Assembly: GCA_947490035.1 (NCBI GenBank)
Contig: CANLGS010000079.1
Location: 1 to 9,810, forward strand
Length of the DNA stretch: 9,810 bases
Direction: 5' to 3'
DNA from: Gemmataceae bacterium
GTDB taxonomy: Bacteria; Planctomycetota; Planctomycetia; Gemmatales; Gemmataceae
Positions 1-7,289 of the stretch are shown here, one piece after another (positions within the stretch are counted from its first letter, which is position 1; each line of letters begins with the position of its first letter). The notes beneath the pieces are model-generated. The model made no database searches, was not told where the DNA came from, and saw nothing but the letters and a program-made list of their open reading frames with translations. The translations under genes and the position numbers were made by a program.

Positions 1-4
1 ATTG

Positions 5-132
5 GTTCGAGTTCGATCCCGTTTTTGGTTCACACGGCTCGTGAATTCCGCTGCTTTTCCAGCGAAAAGTTCCGTTCCCCCGGCGAACTGATTCCAGAAC
101 GGGGATGAACCAAAAACACTGTCAACTCGAAC
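5..132. repeat. Nested inverted repeat downstream of msrB
   Basis: This 3' flank of msrB holds two nested perfect inverted repeats. The inner arms are GTTTTTGGTTCA (21-32) and its exact complement (106-117). The outer arms are GTTCGAGTT (5-13) and its exact complement (124-132). The spacers between inner and outer arms are 7 and 6 bases, so the two stems would stack with a small internal loop. A third small hairpin, CTTTTC/GAAAAG with a 4-base loop (54-69), sits inside. On the msrB transcript the structure starts about 25 bases after the stop codon, so it may act as a 3' end or transcript-stability structure. It has no clear terminal U-tract in either direction. A structured RNA or a small mobile palindrome is equally possible. 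I see no gene in bases 1-156. Confidence 0.6.
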
Positions 133-156
133 TTCCGATCAGCCTAGGGGCGGGCG

Positions 157-699
157 TTACTTCAACTCATCGATCGCGAAGCGCGGGATGAGTTTGAGCG
201 CGGCGGAGTTGAGGCAGAACCGCAGACCGTGCGGCGGAGGTCCGTCGGGGAAGACGTGGCCGAGGTGCGCGTCGCACCGGCTGCACAGGATCTCCGTGCG
301 CGCCATTCCGAACCCGCGGTCGGTCTTCGTGCTGACGTTGTCCTCCGCGACCGGTTCCTTGAAGCTCGGCCAGCCGGTGCCGCTGTCGAACTTCGTGAGC
401 GAGTCGAACAGCGGCTGATTGCAGCACACGCACGCGTACACGCCGTCGTCCTTGGAGTTCCAGAACGCGCCGCTGCACGAGCGCTCGGTGCCGTGTTCGC
501 GCGTGACGCGGTACTGCTCCGGCGTGAGTTGCGCGCGCCACTCGGCTTCCGTCTTCACCACCTTTTCGCCGCCCATTGGTTTACCCTCGCGCTCGGCGAT
601 CGCGGGCGGGATGACGCCCCCCCCACGAAACACCACAGCGCCGATTACGAGAAGGGCGACCACGAACAACACGATCAGAACTGTCAGGTTTGCTCTCAT
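157..699 (-). CDS. msrB: Peptide-methionine (R)-S-oxide reductase MsrB, membrane-anchored
   Basis: Reduces methionine-R-sulfoxide in oxidised proteins back to methionine. The 180-residue protein has a hydrophobic N-terminal segment (about residues 5-24) that should be an uncleaved anchor or signal sequence, placing the enzyme at or outside the cytoplasmic membrane; this is inferred. The SelR/MsrB fold runs from about residue 50 to 175. Two zinc-binding CxxC pairs are visible (C90/C93 in ACVCC and C139/C142 in CSRC). The family signatures SGTGWPSF (106-113), HLGHVF (145-150) and the active-site RFCLNS (160-165, catalytic C162) are intact. C75 (SCSGAFW) lies where some family members carry a resolving cysteine, but that role is a guess. 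It lies 37 bases downstream of the FmdB-like gene on the same strand, so co-transcription is likely. No strong Shine-Dalgarno precedes the ATG. Confidence 0.95.
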   Translation of the reverse strand: MRANLTVLIVLFVVALLVIGAVVFRGGGVIPPAIAEREGKPMGGEKVVKTEAEWRAQLTPEQYRVTREHGTERSCSGAFWNSKDDGVYACVCCNQPLFDSLTKFDSGTGWPSFKEPVAEDNVSTKTDRGFGMARTEILCSRCDAHLGHVFPDGPPPHGLRFCLNSAALKLIPRFAIDELK

Positions 700-736
700 A
701 TAAGTTGGATACGCGTCGGGCGAAGAGGGTTTCGGG

Positions 737-1030
737 TTACTTCCTCTGAATCTTCTTCGGCCCGGTGCCGGCGGTCTTCTCGTAACTGCCGTTGCCGGTC
801 TTCACGTACTTGGTGAACCCCTTCGCCGCGAGGTTCTTGTCGCTGACCGCGGCCTTGCCCTGCGAGTCAGTCCACGCGCGCGGCGCGTTCGCCTCGGTGT
901 ACACGCGGCGAACGGGCTTGCCGGTCTCCGGGTGCTTCGCGAGCGGGTCGTCGGCCATCTTCTGAAACACCTCGAACTGCTCGCCCCCGGACCCGTCCGC
1001 GAGCACCACCTCGTACAAGTACAGCGGCAT
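737..1030 (-). CDS. FmdB-like small protein that has lost its zinc cysteines
   Basis: A 97-residue protein whose first about 45 residues follow the FmdB/CxxC_CxxC_SSSS regulatory-domain pattern: MPLYLYE, then [12 protein letters not shown], then KPVRRVY. In ordinary family members two CxxC pairs bind zinc. Here the first pair is replaced by the loop LADGSGG (10-16) and the second by HPET (33-36), and the whole protein has no cysteine. The basic tail (about 64-97, containing [18 protein letters not shown]) lies outside the classical domain. Function is unknown; the fold probably survives without metal. The start is supported by GGAG at 1036-1039, five bases from the ATG. A perfect 32-bp inverted repeat abuts this ribosome-binding site. 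msrB follows 37 bases downstream. Confidence 0.75.
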   Translation of the reverse strand: MPLYLYEVVLADGSGGEQFEVFQKMADDPLAKHPETGKPVRRVYTEANAPRAWTDSQGKAAVSDKNLAAKGFTKYVKTGNGSYEKTAGTGPKKIQRK

Positions 1031-1039
1031 CTCTTCTCC

Positions 1040-1132
1040 AGTCTAAAGTCGTAAGGTCGAAAGTCGTAAAGTCAAAAACGGTCAAGAACACGGTCTCCGG
1101 CTTTACGACTTTCGACCTTACGACTTTAGACT
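1040..1132. repeat. Perfect 32-bp inverted repeat with 15-bp internal tandem units
   Basis: The arms 1040-1071 and 1101-1132 are exact reverse complements over 32 bases, separated by a 29-base loop. Each arm is itself built from a 15-base tandem unit: AAAGTCGTAAGGTCG (1045-1059) followed by AAAGTCGTAAAGTCA (1060-1074). It is markedly more A/T-rich than the surrounding genes. It fills nearly all of the gap between the isomerase-like gene (stop at 1138) and the FmdB-like gene, and its edge touches that gene's Shine-Dalgarno sequence. On the minus-strand transcript it would form a very stable hairpin that could limit read-through, block RNA decay or mask the ribosome-binding site. No U-tract follows, so it is not a canonical terminator. 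Confidence 0.9.
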
Positions 1133-1137
1133 CTATC

Positions 1138-2052
1138 TTACCCCTTCGCGAGTTCGGCGCGAACGGTTTCCAGCAGCTTCTTCGTCGCCTTGATGCCGTC
1201 CGGTTCGCTCAGCTTGCCGCCCTCGTACTCGACGCCGACGAACCCGTGGTACTTGTGCTTCTTCACCACCAACTCCATCATCTTGCGGTAATCGGTCTTC
1301 GTCTCGTTGCCCTTGTCGTCGAAGTCGTGCGACTTGGCCGACACGCCCTTCGCGAACGGCATCAGTTCGTCCACGCCCTTGTAGCGGTCGTAGGTGCCGA
1401 AGTTGCCGAAGTCCGGCAGCGTGCCGCAGAACTTGTTGTCCACCAGCTTCATCACCGACGCGAGCCACTCGCCGTCGGACGACAACCCGCCGTGGTTCTC
1501 GACGATCACGCCGATCTGGTGCTTCTGCCCGAACTCGGCCAGCTTGCGTAGGCCGTCCGCGGCCATCTTCGCCTTCTCCTCGCGCGTCCCGTTGCCGCCG
1601 GTCTGGGCGTTCACGCGGATCGAGTGGCAGCCGAGGAACTTCGCCCACTCGACCCAGCGGTAGTGGTTCTCGACCGCCTGCTGCCGCTTCTTCTCGTCCG
1701 CGTCGCCCAGCGCGCCCTCGCCGTCGCACATGATGAGGACGCTCGTCACCTTGTTGTCGTCCGCGACCTTCTTCAGGTCTTTGAGGAACGCCTCGTCCTT
1801 CTTCTTGTCCTTGTAGAACTGGTTGACGTATTCGACGGCGTTGATGCCATAGTCCTTGGTGCTGATCTCCGCGAACTTGAGCGCGTCGAGTTTGTCGGCG
1901 CCTTTGGAGAAGAACGCGCGGTGCAGCGACCACTGCGCGAGCGAGATTTTGAACAGCGGCTCCACCTCCGGCGCGGCCTGCGCGATCCGCGGGAGGAGCG
2001 CGGCGCCGGCGGCAGCGGCGCTGGAGGCGAGGAAGTCACGGCGCGACAGCAT
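1138..2052 (-). CDS. Tat-exported sugar phosphate isomerase/epimerase-like TIM-barrel protein
   Basis: A 304-residue protein of the xylose isomerase-like TIM-barrel family (AP endonuclease 2 type). Such proteins isomerise or epimerise sugars using a divalent metal; the substrate here is unknown. It begins with a twin-arginine signal: SRRDFLAS (R4/R5), an alanine-rich stretch and AQA at about 24-26, so it is probably exported folded. Candidate metal ligands are E185 (VENHGG), D214 (LPDFGNF), H242 (KSHDF) and E275 (VGVEYEG). The ATG at 2052 was chosen because GGAG lies eight bases upstream (2061-2064) and the Tat signal starts there. An in-frame ATG at 2133 would add 27 residues, mostly translated from the repeat at 2070-2169, and is unlikely. 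The TPR gene lies upstream on the same strand. Confidence 0.88.
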   Translation of the reverse strand: MLSRRDFLASSAAAAGAALLPRIAQAAPEVEPLFKISLAQWSLHRAFFSKGADKLDALKFAEISTKDYGINAVEYVNQFYKDKKKDEAFLKDLKKVADDNKVTSVLIMCDGEGALGDADEKKRQQAVENHYRWVEWAKFLGCHSIRVNAQTGGNGTREEKAKMAADGLRKLAEFGQKHQIGVIVENHGGLSSDGEWLASVMKLVDNKFCGTLPDFGNFGTYDRYKGVDELMPFAKGVSAKSHDFDDKGNETKTDYRKMMELVVKKHKYHGFVGVEYEGGKLSEPDGIKATKKLLETVRAELAKG

Positions 2053-2069
2053 GGGAAAGGCTCCGAGTC

Positions 2070-2169
2070 GAGTAGGACAGGCCGCTGGCCTGTCTGGATT
2101 GGGACTATTTGTTGTAGGGCAGGGCGCTGGCATGTCCCGCGAATGACAGGCCAGCGCCCTGCCCTACTC
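2070..2169. repeat. Cluster of three related palindromic repeat units
   Basis: The two ends form an imperfect terminal inverted repeat of 25 bases (2070-2094 and 2145-2169, two mismatches), both beginning GAGTAGG on their own strand. A third unit in the same orientation as the first starts at 2114. Two hairpins result. One is GACAGGCC/GGCCTGTC with a three-base loop (2076-2094). The larger pairs GTAGGGCAGGGCGCTGGC (2114-2131) perfectly with 2150-2167 and adds four further pairs beyond one mismatch, leaving an eight-base loop. The cluster overlaps the last codons and the TAG stop of the TPR gene, and ends a few bases before the Shine-Dalgarno of the isomerase-like gene. It looks like a dispersed REP-like element; its genome copy number cannot be seen here. 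Confidence 0.85.
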
Positions 2170-4824
2170 GTACCTCTTCCGAATCGCTTCAATCTCCTTG
2201 TCTTTGTTCTGCGCGGCGAGCGCGGCGAAGAGCAGGTCTCGCGCCTCGACGTTCATCACGTCGATGAACAGCGCGCGGCGGGCGACGCGATCCGCGTCGG
2301 CGTGCCGGTTCGCGTTCGCGTGTAACTTCGCAAGGCGGAGGTGAAGCGCGAGATCGTCGGGATTCGCGTTGGCCACGTCCGCCAGCACGCCGGCGAGCAG
2401 GTCCGGCTTCTTCGCGATGTCGTAGACTCGCACGAGTTGGTCGAGCCAGTCCGCTTCGCCGGGCGCGGACTTGCGACCGCTCTCGAAGGTTATCGCGGCC
2501 TTGTCGTAATCCTTCAACTCGAAGTACAGTTTGCCGAGTTCGAGCAGCACTCGGCCGTCGTCGGGGTTTGCGGCTGCGGCCTCTTCCAGCACCGCCTTCG
2601 CGCCGGCGTCGTCCTTCGCGCGGCGCAAGATTCGTGCCAACACAATCGACGCGACTGGGTGACCCTTCTCCTTCGCGCGCACCGCGTCCACGAGCTTCTT
2701 CGCGTCGTCGGCCTTGTCGCGTCGGAGGTATTCGCCCGCGAGCCGGGCCGCGAGGTCGAGATCGTCGGGCGCCGCCTTGTGCGCGGCTTCGAGTTCGGCG
2801 AACGTCAGCACCTTGTCCGGGCGCCGCGGGGTGTTTGCTTTCACCACGTCCGCGAGGTACTTGCGGTAACCGGCCTCGAACTCCACCTTCTCCACGCCCA
2901 GCGCGGCCTTCAGCGCGGTCGGCGTGTCGCCACCAGTCTTGTAGGCGTTGAGCAACTTTGCGATGGCTTCTTCGCCGCCGTAAACCTTCGCAATGTACTC
3001 GACGTAGAGCAGTCCCTGGTAGTAGGCGAGCATCACGTCGGCTCGCTGATTGAACCGCTTGTAGGCGCGCCCGATGGTGTCGAGATCGAACGCGGTTCCG
3101 GCCGCGAGCCGGCCGCGAAGGAGCAGCGCGACCTGACCGAACCGGTTGGTGTTCTCGGCGCGCACGGCCAGTCCTTCCGTCAACCAGATTGGCGAGCGGT
3201 GCTGGGTCTGGAGCAGGTTGAACGCGTGCGTGAGTTCGTGCCGGATGACGACCGCCCAGTTGTACGTGCGCTTGCCGCCGTCGGCCCGCGGCGACGGCAG
3301 CGCGATCAGCGGGCCGGTACACGCGCCCTGCACCGCGCCGGGCAGACCGGGCAGCAGCGCGACGCGCCCGCTGAACATCTGCTGGCGCGCGAACACCTCC
3401 ACGAGAATCTTCCCCGGCGGGGTGTAGTCGTACTGCTTCGCGAGTTCCGCGAACGTCTCTTCCAAAACGTCCGCGAGAAAGGCGGCCATCACCTTGTCGT
3501 TCTTCTTGTCGTACCGGATGACGAAGTGCGGCGTCTCGGTCGTCGCGTACTCGGCGAGTTCTTCCAGCACGAGCAGCGCGTTATCGACCTTCACGTTGAA
3601 CGGGTCGGCCTTCATCGCGGCCTTGAGCGCGGCCTTCGCTTCCGGCTCGCGGCCCTGCATGTAGAGCAGAAGCCCCAACCCGGCTTTCGCGCCCGGCATC
3701 GCGGGGCGCAGCGCGCTCGCCTTCTCGAAGCACTCCGCCGCGAGCGCGAACTGCCGCGCGTCGGAGAAGATCGTGCCGAGTTCCGTGTAGAACTGCGCCG
3801 GCTTCGAGTCGAACGCTTCGACCTCCTTCGATAACGCCGCGAACCCAGCTTTGTCGCCGCTCAGATACCCGTTCGCCGCGAGTCGCGCCAGGGTCGATTC
3901 GTCGCGGGCGTTCACCGCTTTCGCGACCACCAGTAGCTTCCGCGCGCCGACTGCGTCGCCCTCCGCGAACCGCACGTCGGCCTTCAGGCGCAGCGCGCCG
4001 GGGTGTTTGGGGTTCACCTTCAGCGCAATGTCGGCCTGCCGTTCGGCTTCCGCGAAGTCCATGCGTTCGAGCGCGATCAGCCCCTTTCCGACCAACGCTT
4101 CCGCGGCGGTGGGGTTGATCTTGAGGGCGTCGTCGAACGCGTTGGCCGCTTCCGCGCGGTTGTGCTTGTCGAGGAACAACTGACCACGCGCGGACTCGGC
4201 CTGCCAGAAGTCCGCGTCGTGCCGGACCGCGTCGCGGAGGACTTCTTTCTCGATGAACTTGAACTGTTCGGGCTTGTTGTGCGTGGTCGCGTTCTCGATG
4301 CCCGCGAGTGCGACGATGAGCAACTTCTCCGGGTCGGTGATCTCCTTCTCCAGCGCCGCGGCGTCGGTGTAGGTCTTCACGAACCAGCGCATCTCGGTGT
4401 CGGCCGCGTCGAGGTCGCCCTTGTCGCGCAGCACGCGGGCGCGGACCCACCGCGCGAGGAAGTGCTTCGAGTCCTTCTTGATCGCGGCTTCGGCGTCCTT
4501 CGTGGCGTCGTCCCACTTGCCAAGCGCGAAGAGTAAATCCGCCCGGTGCGCGAGCAGATCGGGGTTGTCTGGATGCGCCTTCAATCCGGCGTCGAGCGCG
4601 TCGAGGGCTTTCACGTTCTCGCCGGTGGCGCGGTAACACGCGGCCTGCCCGATGAACGCGAGCGGGAGTTTCTCGTTCTTCGCGAGTTCGTCGTACCCCG
4701 CGAGCGCCTCCGCGTAGTTGCCGCGCTGGAGCCGCTGCTTCAACGCGGGGTACTCGGATTTGGGCTGCGCGCTCGCGGCATGAGTCGCGAGCAACGTGGC
4801 GAAGAAGACGAGGAGTGTGCGCAT
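2164..4824 (-). CDS. Exported TPR protein with an embedded HEXXH (peptidase MA-like) metallopeptidase domain
   Basis: An 886-residue protein. Residues 1-19 form a Sec signal peptide (MRTLLVFFATLLATHAASA, likely cut before Q20). Residues about 25-420 are tandem tetratricopeptide-like helical pairs, with recurring patterns such as AEALVGKGLIALERMDFAEA and ALRPAMPGAKAGLGLLLY. A gluzincin-type domain follows (about 430-650) with zinc-binding H529-E530-L531-T532-H533 and a third likely ligand E550 in WLTEGLA. This resembles the peptidase MA-like domain fused to TPRs in many planctomycete proteins. More TPR-like repeats run from about 690 to the end. The likely role is an exported peptidase or scaffold on a TPR platform; the substrate is unknown. 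GGTGAG lies six bases before the ATG. The TAG stop is supplied by the palindromic repeat, so the original C-terminus may have differed. Confidence 0.88.
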   Translation of the reverse strand: MRTLLVFFATLLATHAASAQPKSEYPALKQRLQRGNYAEALAGYDELAKNEKLPLAFIGQAACYRATGENVKALDALDAGLKAHPDNPDLLAHRADLLFALGKWDDATKDAEAAIKKDSKHFLARWVRARVLRDKGDLDAADTEMRWFVKTYTDAAALEKEITDPEKLLIVALAGIENATTHNKPEQFKFIEKEVLRDAVRHDADFWQAESARGQLFLDKHNRAEAANAFDDALKINPTAAEALVGKGLIALERMDFAEAERQADIALKVNPKHPGALRLKADVRFAEGDAVGARKLLVVAKAVNARDESTLARLAANGYLSGDKAGFAALSKEVEAFDSKPAQFYTELGTIFSDARQFALAAECFEKASALRPAMPGAKAGLGLLLYMQGREPEAKAALKAAMKADPFNVKVDNALLVLEELAEYATTETPHFVIRYDKKNDKVMAAFLADVLEETFAELAKQYDYTPPGKILVEVFARQQMFSGRVALLPGLPGAVQGACTGPLIALPSPRADGGKRTYNWAVVIRHELTHAFNLLQTQHRSPIWLTEGLAVRAENTNRFGQVALLLRGRLAAGTAFDLDTIGRAYKRFNQRADVMLAYYQGLLYVEYIAKVYGGEEAIAKLLNAYKTGGDTPTALKAALGVEKVEFEAGYRKYLADVVKANTPRRPDKVLTFAELEAAHKAAPDDLDLAARLAGEYLRRDKADDAKKLVDAVRAKEKGHPVASIVLARILRRAKDDAGAKAVLEEAAAANPDDGRVLLELGKLYFELKDYDKAAITFESGRKSAPGEADWLDQLVRVYDIAKKPDLLAGVLADVANANPDDLALHLRLAKLHANANRHADADRVARRALFIDVMNVEARDLLFAALAAQNKDKEIEAIRKRYE

Positions 4825-4969
4825 AATGAACTCACCGTACCGCCGCGATGAAACAACCGCAAGCGGGCGGCGTCAAAGGATTGCGCGAGCCGTTACAGTC
4901 GCGTGATTGTTTCGGCCCTCCCGGTGGGGTAGACTCTTACCAACCGTCGAACGTTCAGGGAGGCACTCC
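4825..4969. promoter_or_regulatory. Divergent intergenic region between the two gene blocks
   Basis: These 145 bases separate the start of the minus-strand TPR gene from the plus-strand TIGR03067 gene and must carry the promoters for both directions unless transcription enters from elsewhere. For the plus strand, a weak sigma-70-like pair is possible: TTGTTT (4907-4912), 17 bases, then TAGACT (4930-4935), about 35 bases before the ATG. This matches the consensus only partly, so I rate it low. The ribosome-binding site for the plus-strand gene is strong: GGGAGG (4958-4963), six bases from the ATG. No clear promoter is visible for the minus strand, and I see no operator-like palindrome. Confidence 0.35.
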
Positions 4970-5404
4970 ATGTTCACTGCCGTAGTCGTTGCGTCGCTGC
5001 TCGCGCCGTCGGCCGATCTCAACGAGGCCGCGAAGAAGGAACTCAAAGCCCTCGAAGGCGACTGGACGCTCGTCGCGTGGGTCACCAACGGCACCGAGCG
5101 CGACCTGCCCGCCGACGAACAGATCGCGATGACCATCACCGGGGCGAAGTTCACCTTCGGGAAGTACGGCAACGGCGAGGTGATCGCGATCGACTCCACC
5201 ACCAAGCCAAAGATCGTTGACTTCCAGATGCTGCGCAAGCCGGAATCCGGGGTGACCAACGAAGGCATCTTCAAAGTCGAGAAAGACACGCTCACGATCG
5301 TCGTCTACCTGGGCGAGGGCAGCAAACGCCCGGCGGATTTCGACGCGGCCTCGGACAAGGACGCGCAGACCGCCAAGTTCGTGCTGAAGCGTACCAAGAA
5401 GTGA
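4970..5404 (+). CDS. TIGR03067 domain protein (planctomycete lipocalin-like family)
   Basis: A 144-residue protein of a small-domain family found in many copies in planctomycetes. Family features visible are LKALEGDWTLVAWVTNGTERDL near the start (written here only as LEGDW at 28-32), a central KFTFGKYGNGEV strand pair, the KPKIVDFQM segment that family members share, a later GIFKVEKDTLTIVVY strand, and ERP/KRP-ADF before a final strand ending in LKRTKK. Molecular function is unknown; a beta-barrel similar to lipocalins is proposed for the family. A short hydrophobic N-terminus (about residues 2-12) may be an export signal. The start was placed at 4970 rather than further upstream because GGGAGG lies six bases before it. 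The next gene begins 96 bases downstream. Confidence 0.85.
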   Translation: MFTAVVVASLLAPSADLNEAAKKELKALEGDWTLVAWVTNGTERDLPADEQIAMTITGAKFTFGKYGNGEVIAIDSTTKPKIVDFQMLRKPESGVTNEGIFKVEKDTLTIVVYLGEGSKRPADFDAASDKDAQTAKFVLKRTKK

Positions 5405-5413
5405 CCGGCAACA

Positions 5414-5460
5414 CCGGGAACCGGGGTTAGTTTCCCCGAAACCGGCCGTCTTCCTTTTCA
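5414..5460 (+). terminator. Weak terminator-like hairpin candidate
   Basis: Ten bases after the TIGR03067 stop codon, CGGGG (5422-5426) and CCCCG (5434-5438) can form a five-pair stem with a seven-base loop. A competing pairing, GGGAA (5416-5420) with TTCCC (5432-5436), also exists. A pyrimidine stretch, CTTCCTTTTC (5450-5459), follows some distance away. The stem is short and the T-run interrupted, so this may only attenuate transcription between the two genes or be chance. Confidence 0.3.
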
Positions 5461-5500
5461 GTCAGCCAGAGCATTCATCTCGCGGAAGTGAGGGACCAAG

Positions 5501-7144
5501 ATGTCCGTGCGCCTTCGAGTCGCGGCTTTCCTGGCCGCGCTCGTCTTTCCGGCTGTGGGGTTCGGTTCCGAGGTCGCGCCGGCGCCGAAGGGCGTCAAAG
5601 ACCCGGCCGACACCATCGCCGCGCTGATCGACAGGCACCTCGCGAAGGACTGGGAAGCCCGCGGGTTGATCCCGGCCGAGACGACCGACGACGCCGAGTT
5701 CGTGCGCCGCGTGTACCTCGATGTCATCGGCCGCGCGCCGAAGGCGGCCGAAGCCCGTTCCTTCATCGACGACAAGACTGCCGACAAGCGGGCGAAGCTC
5801 GTTGACTACCTGCTCCAGATGCCCGGCCACGCGAACTACTTCGCCGCCGTGACGCGGGCGCAGTGGCTGCCGCAGACGACCACCAACTTCCAGTTGGCGC
5901 AGTTCGGCGGGCAGTTCGAGACGTACCTCCGCGCCCGCTACCGCGAGAACACGCCCGTCGATCAGGTCGTGAAGCGGATCGTCACCGTCGGGCTGACGGT
6001 CAACACCCAGAACCCCGGCTTCCGATTCGTGCAGGCCAGCGGCGGCGAACCGGACGGCAACAACATCGCCGGTTTCTACTCGGCGAGCGAGGCGAAACCC
6101 GAGAACGTCGGGTCCGCCGTAAGCCGCCTGTTCCTCGGCATGAAGCTCGAATGCGCCCAGTGCCACGACCACCCGTTCGCGCCGTACACTCGCGACCAGT
6201 TCTGGCAGTTCGCCGCGTTCTTCGCCGAACTCAACCCGCTCAACGCGCCGCGCCCGGGCTTCGTCGGGCCGCTCCAGCCGCAGTCGGACCGCAACACCAT
6301 CGGCGTGCTGGCGACCGACCGCAAGGTAACGGCGACCTTCTTCGACGGCACGAACCCGGAGTGGTCGCTGGAGAAGTCCCCGCGGCAGGAACTCGCCAAC
6401 TGGCTGGTCGATGCGAAGAACCCGTTCTTCGCGAAGAACATGGCGAACCGGATGTGGGCGCACTTCTTCGGTATCGGCATCGTCGATCCCGTGGATGAAC
6501 CGGGCGAGAACAACCCCGCCAGCCACCCGGAGTTGCTCGAAGAACTGGGCCAGGCGTTCGCCGACGGCGGGTTCGACAACCGGATGCTCATTCGCGCCAT
6601 CACCCGCTCGAAGGCGTACCAGCTCACGAGCAAGATGAGCCACCCCGGTCAGGCCGACCCGCGGCGGTTCGCCAAGATGAGCCTCAAGGGATTGACCCCG
6701 TCGCAACTGTTCGACACGATGGTGTCCGCGACCGGCTTCCGCGAACCCGCGTACATGCGGAACCAGCAGAACTTCGGGTTCGTGCAGCCGGGCAACCCGC
6801 GCAGCCAGTTCCTCACGCAGTTCGCCAACACCGAGCGCGCGACCGAAACCAACACGACCATTCTCCAGGCGCTGATGCTGATGAACGGCAAGTTCATCGG
6901 CGACCAGACCGACCTCGCCAAGAGCGAACTGTTGGCCGCAATCGCGGACATGCCGGGTTGGGGCACGAAGCAGCGCGTGAGCAACCTGTTCCTGACCGCG
7001 TTCTCACGCAACCCGACACCGGAGGAACTGGAGAAGTTCACCAGCTACGTGGACCGCGGCGGCGCGAAGAACGACAAGAAGCAGGCGCTCGCCGACGTGT
7101 TCTGGGTTCTGCTGAACAGCCCGGAGTTCTTGTTCAACCACTAG
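5501..7144 (+). CDS. DUF1549/DUF1553 (PSCyt2-PSD1) protein without a cytochrome domain
   Basis: A 547-residue exported protein of a family expanded in planctomycetes and relatives. A signal peptide covers about residues 1-22. The DUF1549 (PSCyt2) domain spans about 35-240 and includes FVRRVYLDVIGRAP and the conserved CAQCHDHPF (218-226). The CxxCH within this motif could bind heme c covalently, but the motif is a fixed family feature and heme binding is unproven. The DUF1553 (PSD1) domain runs from about 290 to the end, with PRQELANWLV, NRMWAHFFG, HPELLEELG and a terminal NSPEFLFNH. The usual N-terminal PSCyt1 cytochrome domain of longer relatives is absent, making this the short form. Such genes commonly sit next to a DUF1501 gene; here a four-helix-bundle gene lies between them. 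AGGGA lies about six bases before the ATG. Confidence 0.92.
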   Translation: MSVRLRVAAFLAALVFPAVGFGSEVAPAPKGVKDPADTIAALIDRHLAKDWEARGLIPAETTDDAEFVRRVYLDVIGRAPKAAEARSFIDDKTADKRAKLVDYLLQMPGHANYFAAVTRAQWLPQTTTNFQLAQFGGQFETYLRARYRENTPVDQVVKRIVTVGLTVNTQNPGFRFVQASGGEPDGNNIAGFYSASEAKPENVGSAVSRLFLGMKLECAQCHDHPFAPYTRDQFWQFAAFFAELNPLNAPRPGFVGPLQPQSDRNTIGVLATDRKVTATFFDGTNPEWSLEKSPRQELANWLVDAKNPFFAKNMANRMWAHFFGIGIVDPVDEPGENNPASHPELLEELGQAFADGGFDNRMLIRAITRSKAYQLTSKMSHPGQADPRRFAKMSLKGLTPSQLFDTMVSATGFREPAYMRNQQNFGFVQPGNPRSQFLTQFANTERATETNTTILQALMLMNGKFIGDQTDLAKSELLAAIADMPGWGTKQRVSNLFLTAFSRNPTPEELEKFTSYVDRGGAKNDKKQALADVFWVLLNSPEFLFNH

Positions 7145-7150
7145 GCAGCG

Positions 7151-7178
7151 CGGAACTCGGAGCGCGGAGTGCGGAACG
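7151..7178. repeat. Left copy of a GCGGAA-type repeat flanking the four-helix-bundle gene
   Basis: Six bases after the DUF1549/DUF1553 stop codon lies a purine-rich run of GCGGAA/GCGGAG units. Its reverse complement matches 7708-7735 at 25 of 28 positions; one of the three differences would still allow a G-U pair in RNA. Together the two copies form long inverted arms around the four-helix-bundle gene. Confidence 0.75.
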
Positions 7179-7265
7179 GAAAACAAGGACCAGAGAACGG
7201 AACCAAAGCAGGGACAAGCGGGCAAGAACAGAGCGCTTTCTTTTGGGGTAATTGGGTGCACAGTC

Positions 7266-7289
7266 GAGTGACTTTCCTTCACTCAGGAG
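7266..7289 (+). promoter_or_regulatory. Hairpin abutting the ribosome-binding site of the four-helix-bundle gene
   Basis: GAGTGA (7266-7271) pairs with TCACTC (7279-7284) around a seven-base loop. The very next bases are the Shine-Dalgarno AGGAG (7285-7289), seven bases before the ATG at 7297. The alternative pairing TCCT (7275-7278) with AGGA (7285-7288) would hide the Shine-Dalgarno. The hairpin may control or simply expose the site; only the sequence pattern is seen. An A/T-rich pocket just upstream (about 7237-7255) may hold a promoter, but no convincing consensus is present. Confidence 0.4.

Noticed and set aside
4..20. A tRNA T-arm-like stretch (GTTCGATCCC) near the left edge
   Set aside because: The bases on either side of the putative loop do not pair as a T-stem, and no CCA-like end or acceptor stem is seen. 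The bases are better explained by the nested inverted repeat.
1040..1132. CRISPR-like array because of repeated 15-base units
   Set aside because: There are only two direct units per arm with no spacers, and the arrangement is a single palindrome.
2053..2133. Upstream in-frame ATG extending the isomerase-like protein by 27 residues
   Set aside because: The extension is largely translated from the palindromic repeat cluster. A Shine-Dalgarno and the twin-arginine signal both mark the start at 2052.
2341..3834. A long open frame on the plus strand opposite the TPR gene, with similar long frames opposite the DUF1549/DUF1553 and DUF1501 genes
   Set aside because: High-GC codon usage opens antisense frames. 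Their translations are arginine-rich and low in recognisable motifs, while the opposite strand encodes clear family domains.
4845..4865. Minus-strand promoter for the TPR gene (TTGCGG, 17 bases, TACGGT)
   Set aside because: Each hexamer matches only half the consensus, and the resulting leader would be very short. It is not better than chance.
6152..6166. CxxCH in the DUF1549/DUF1553 protein as proof of a c-type cytochrome
   Set aside because: The motif is a conserved part of the DUF1549 domain, and the separate PSCyt1 cytochrome domain is absent. Heme attachment is possible but not supported by sequence alone.
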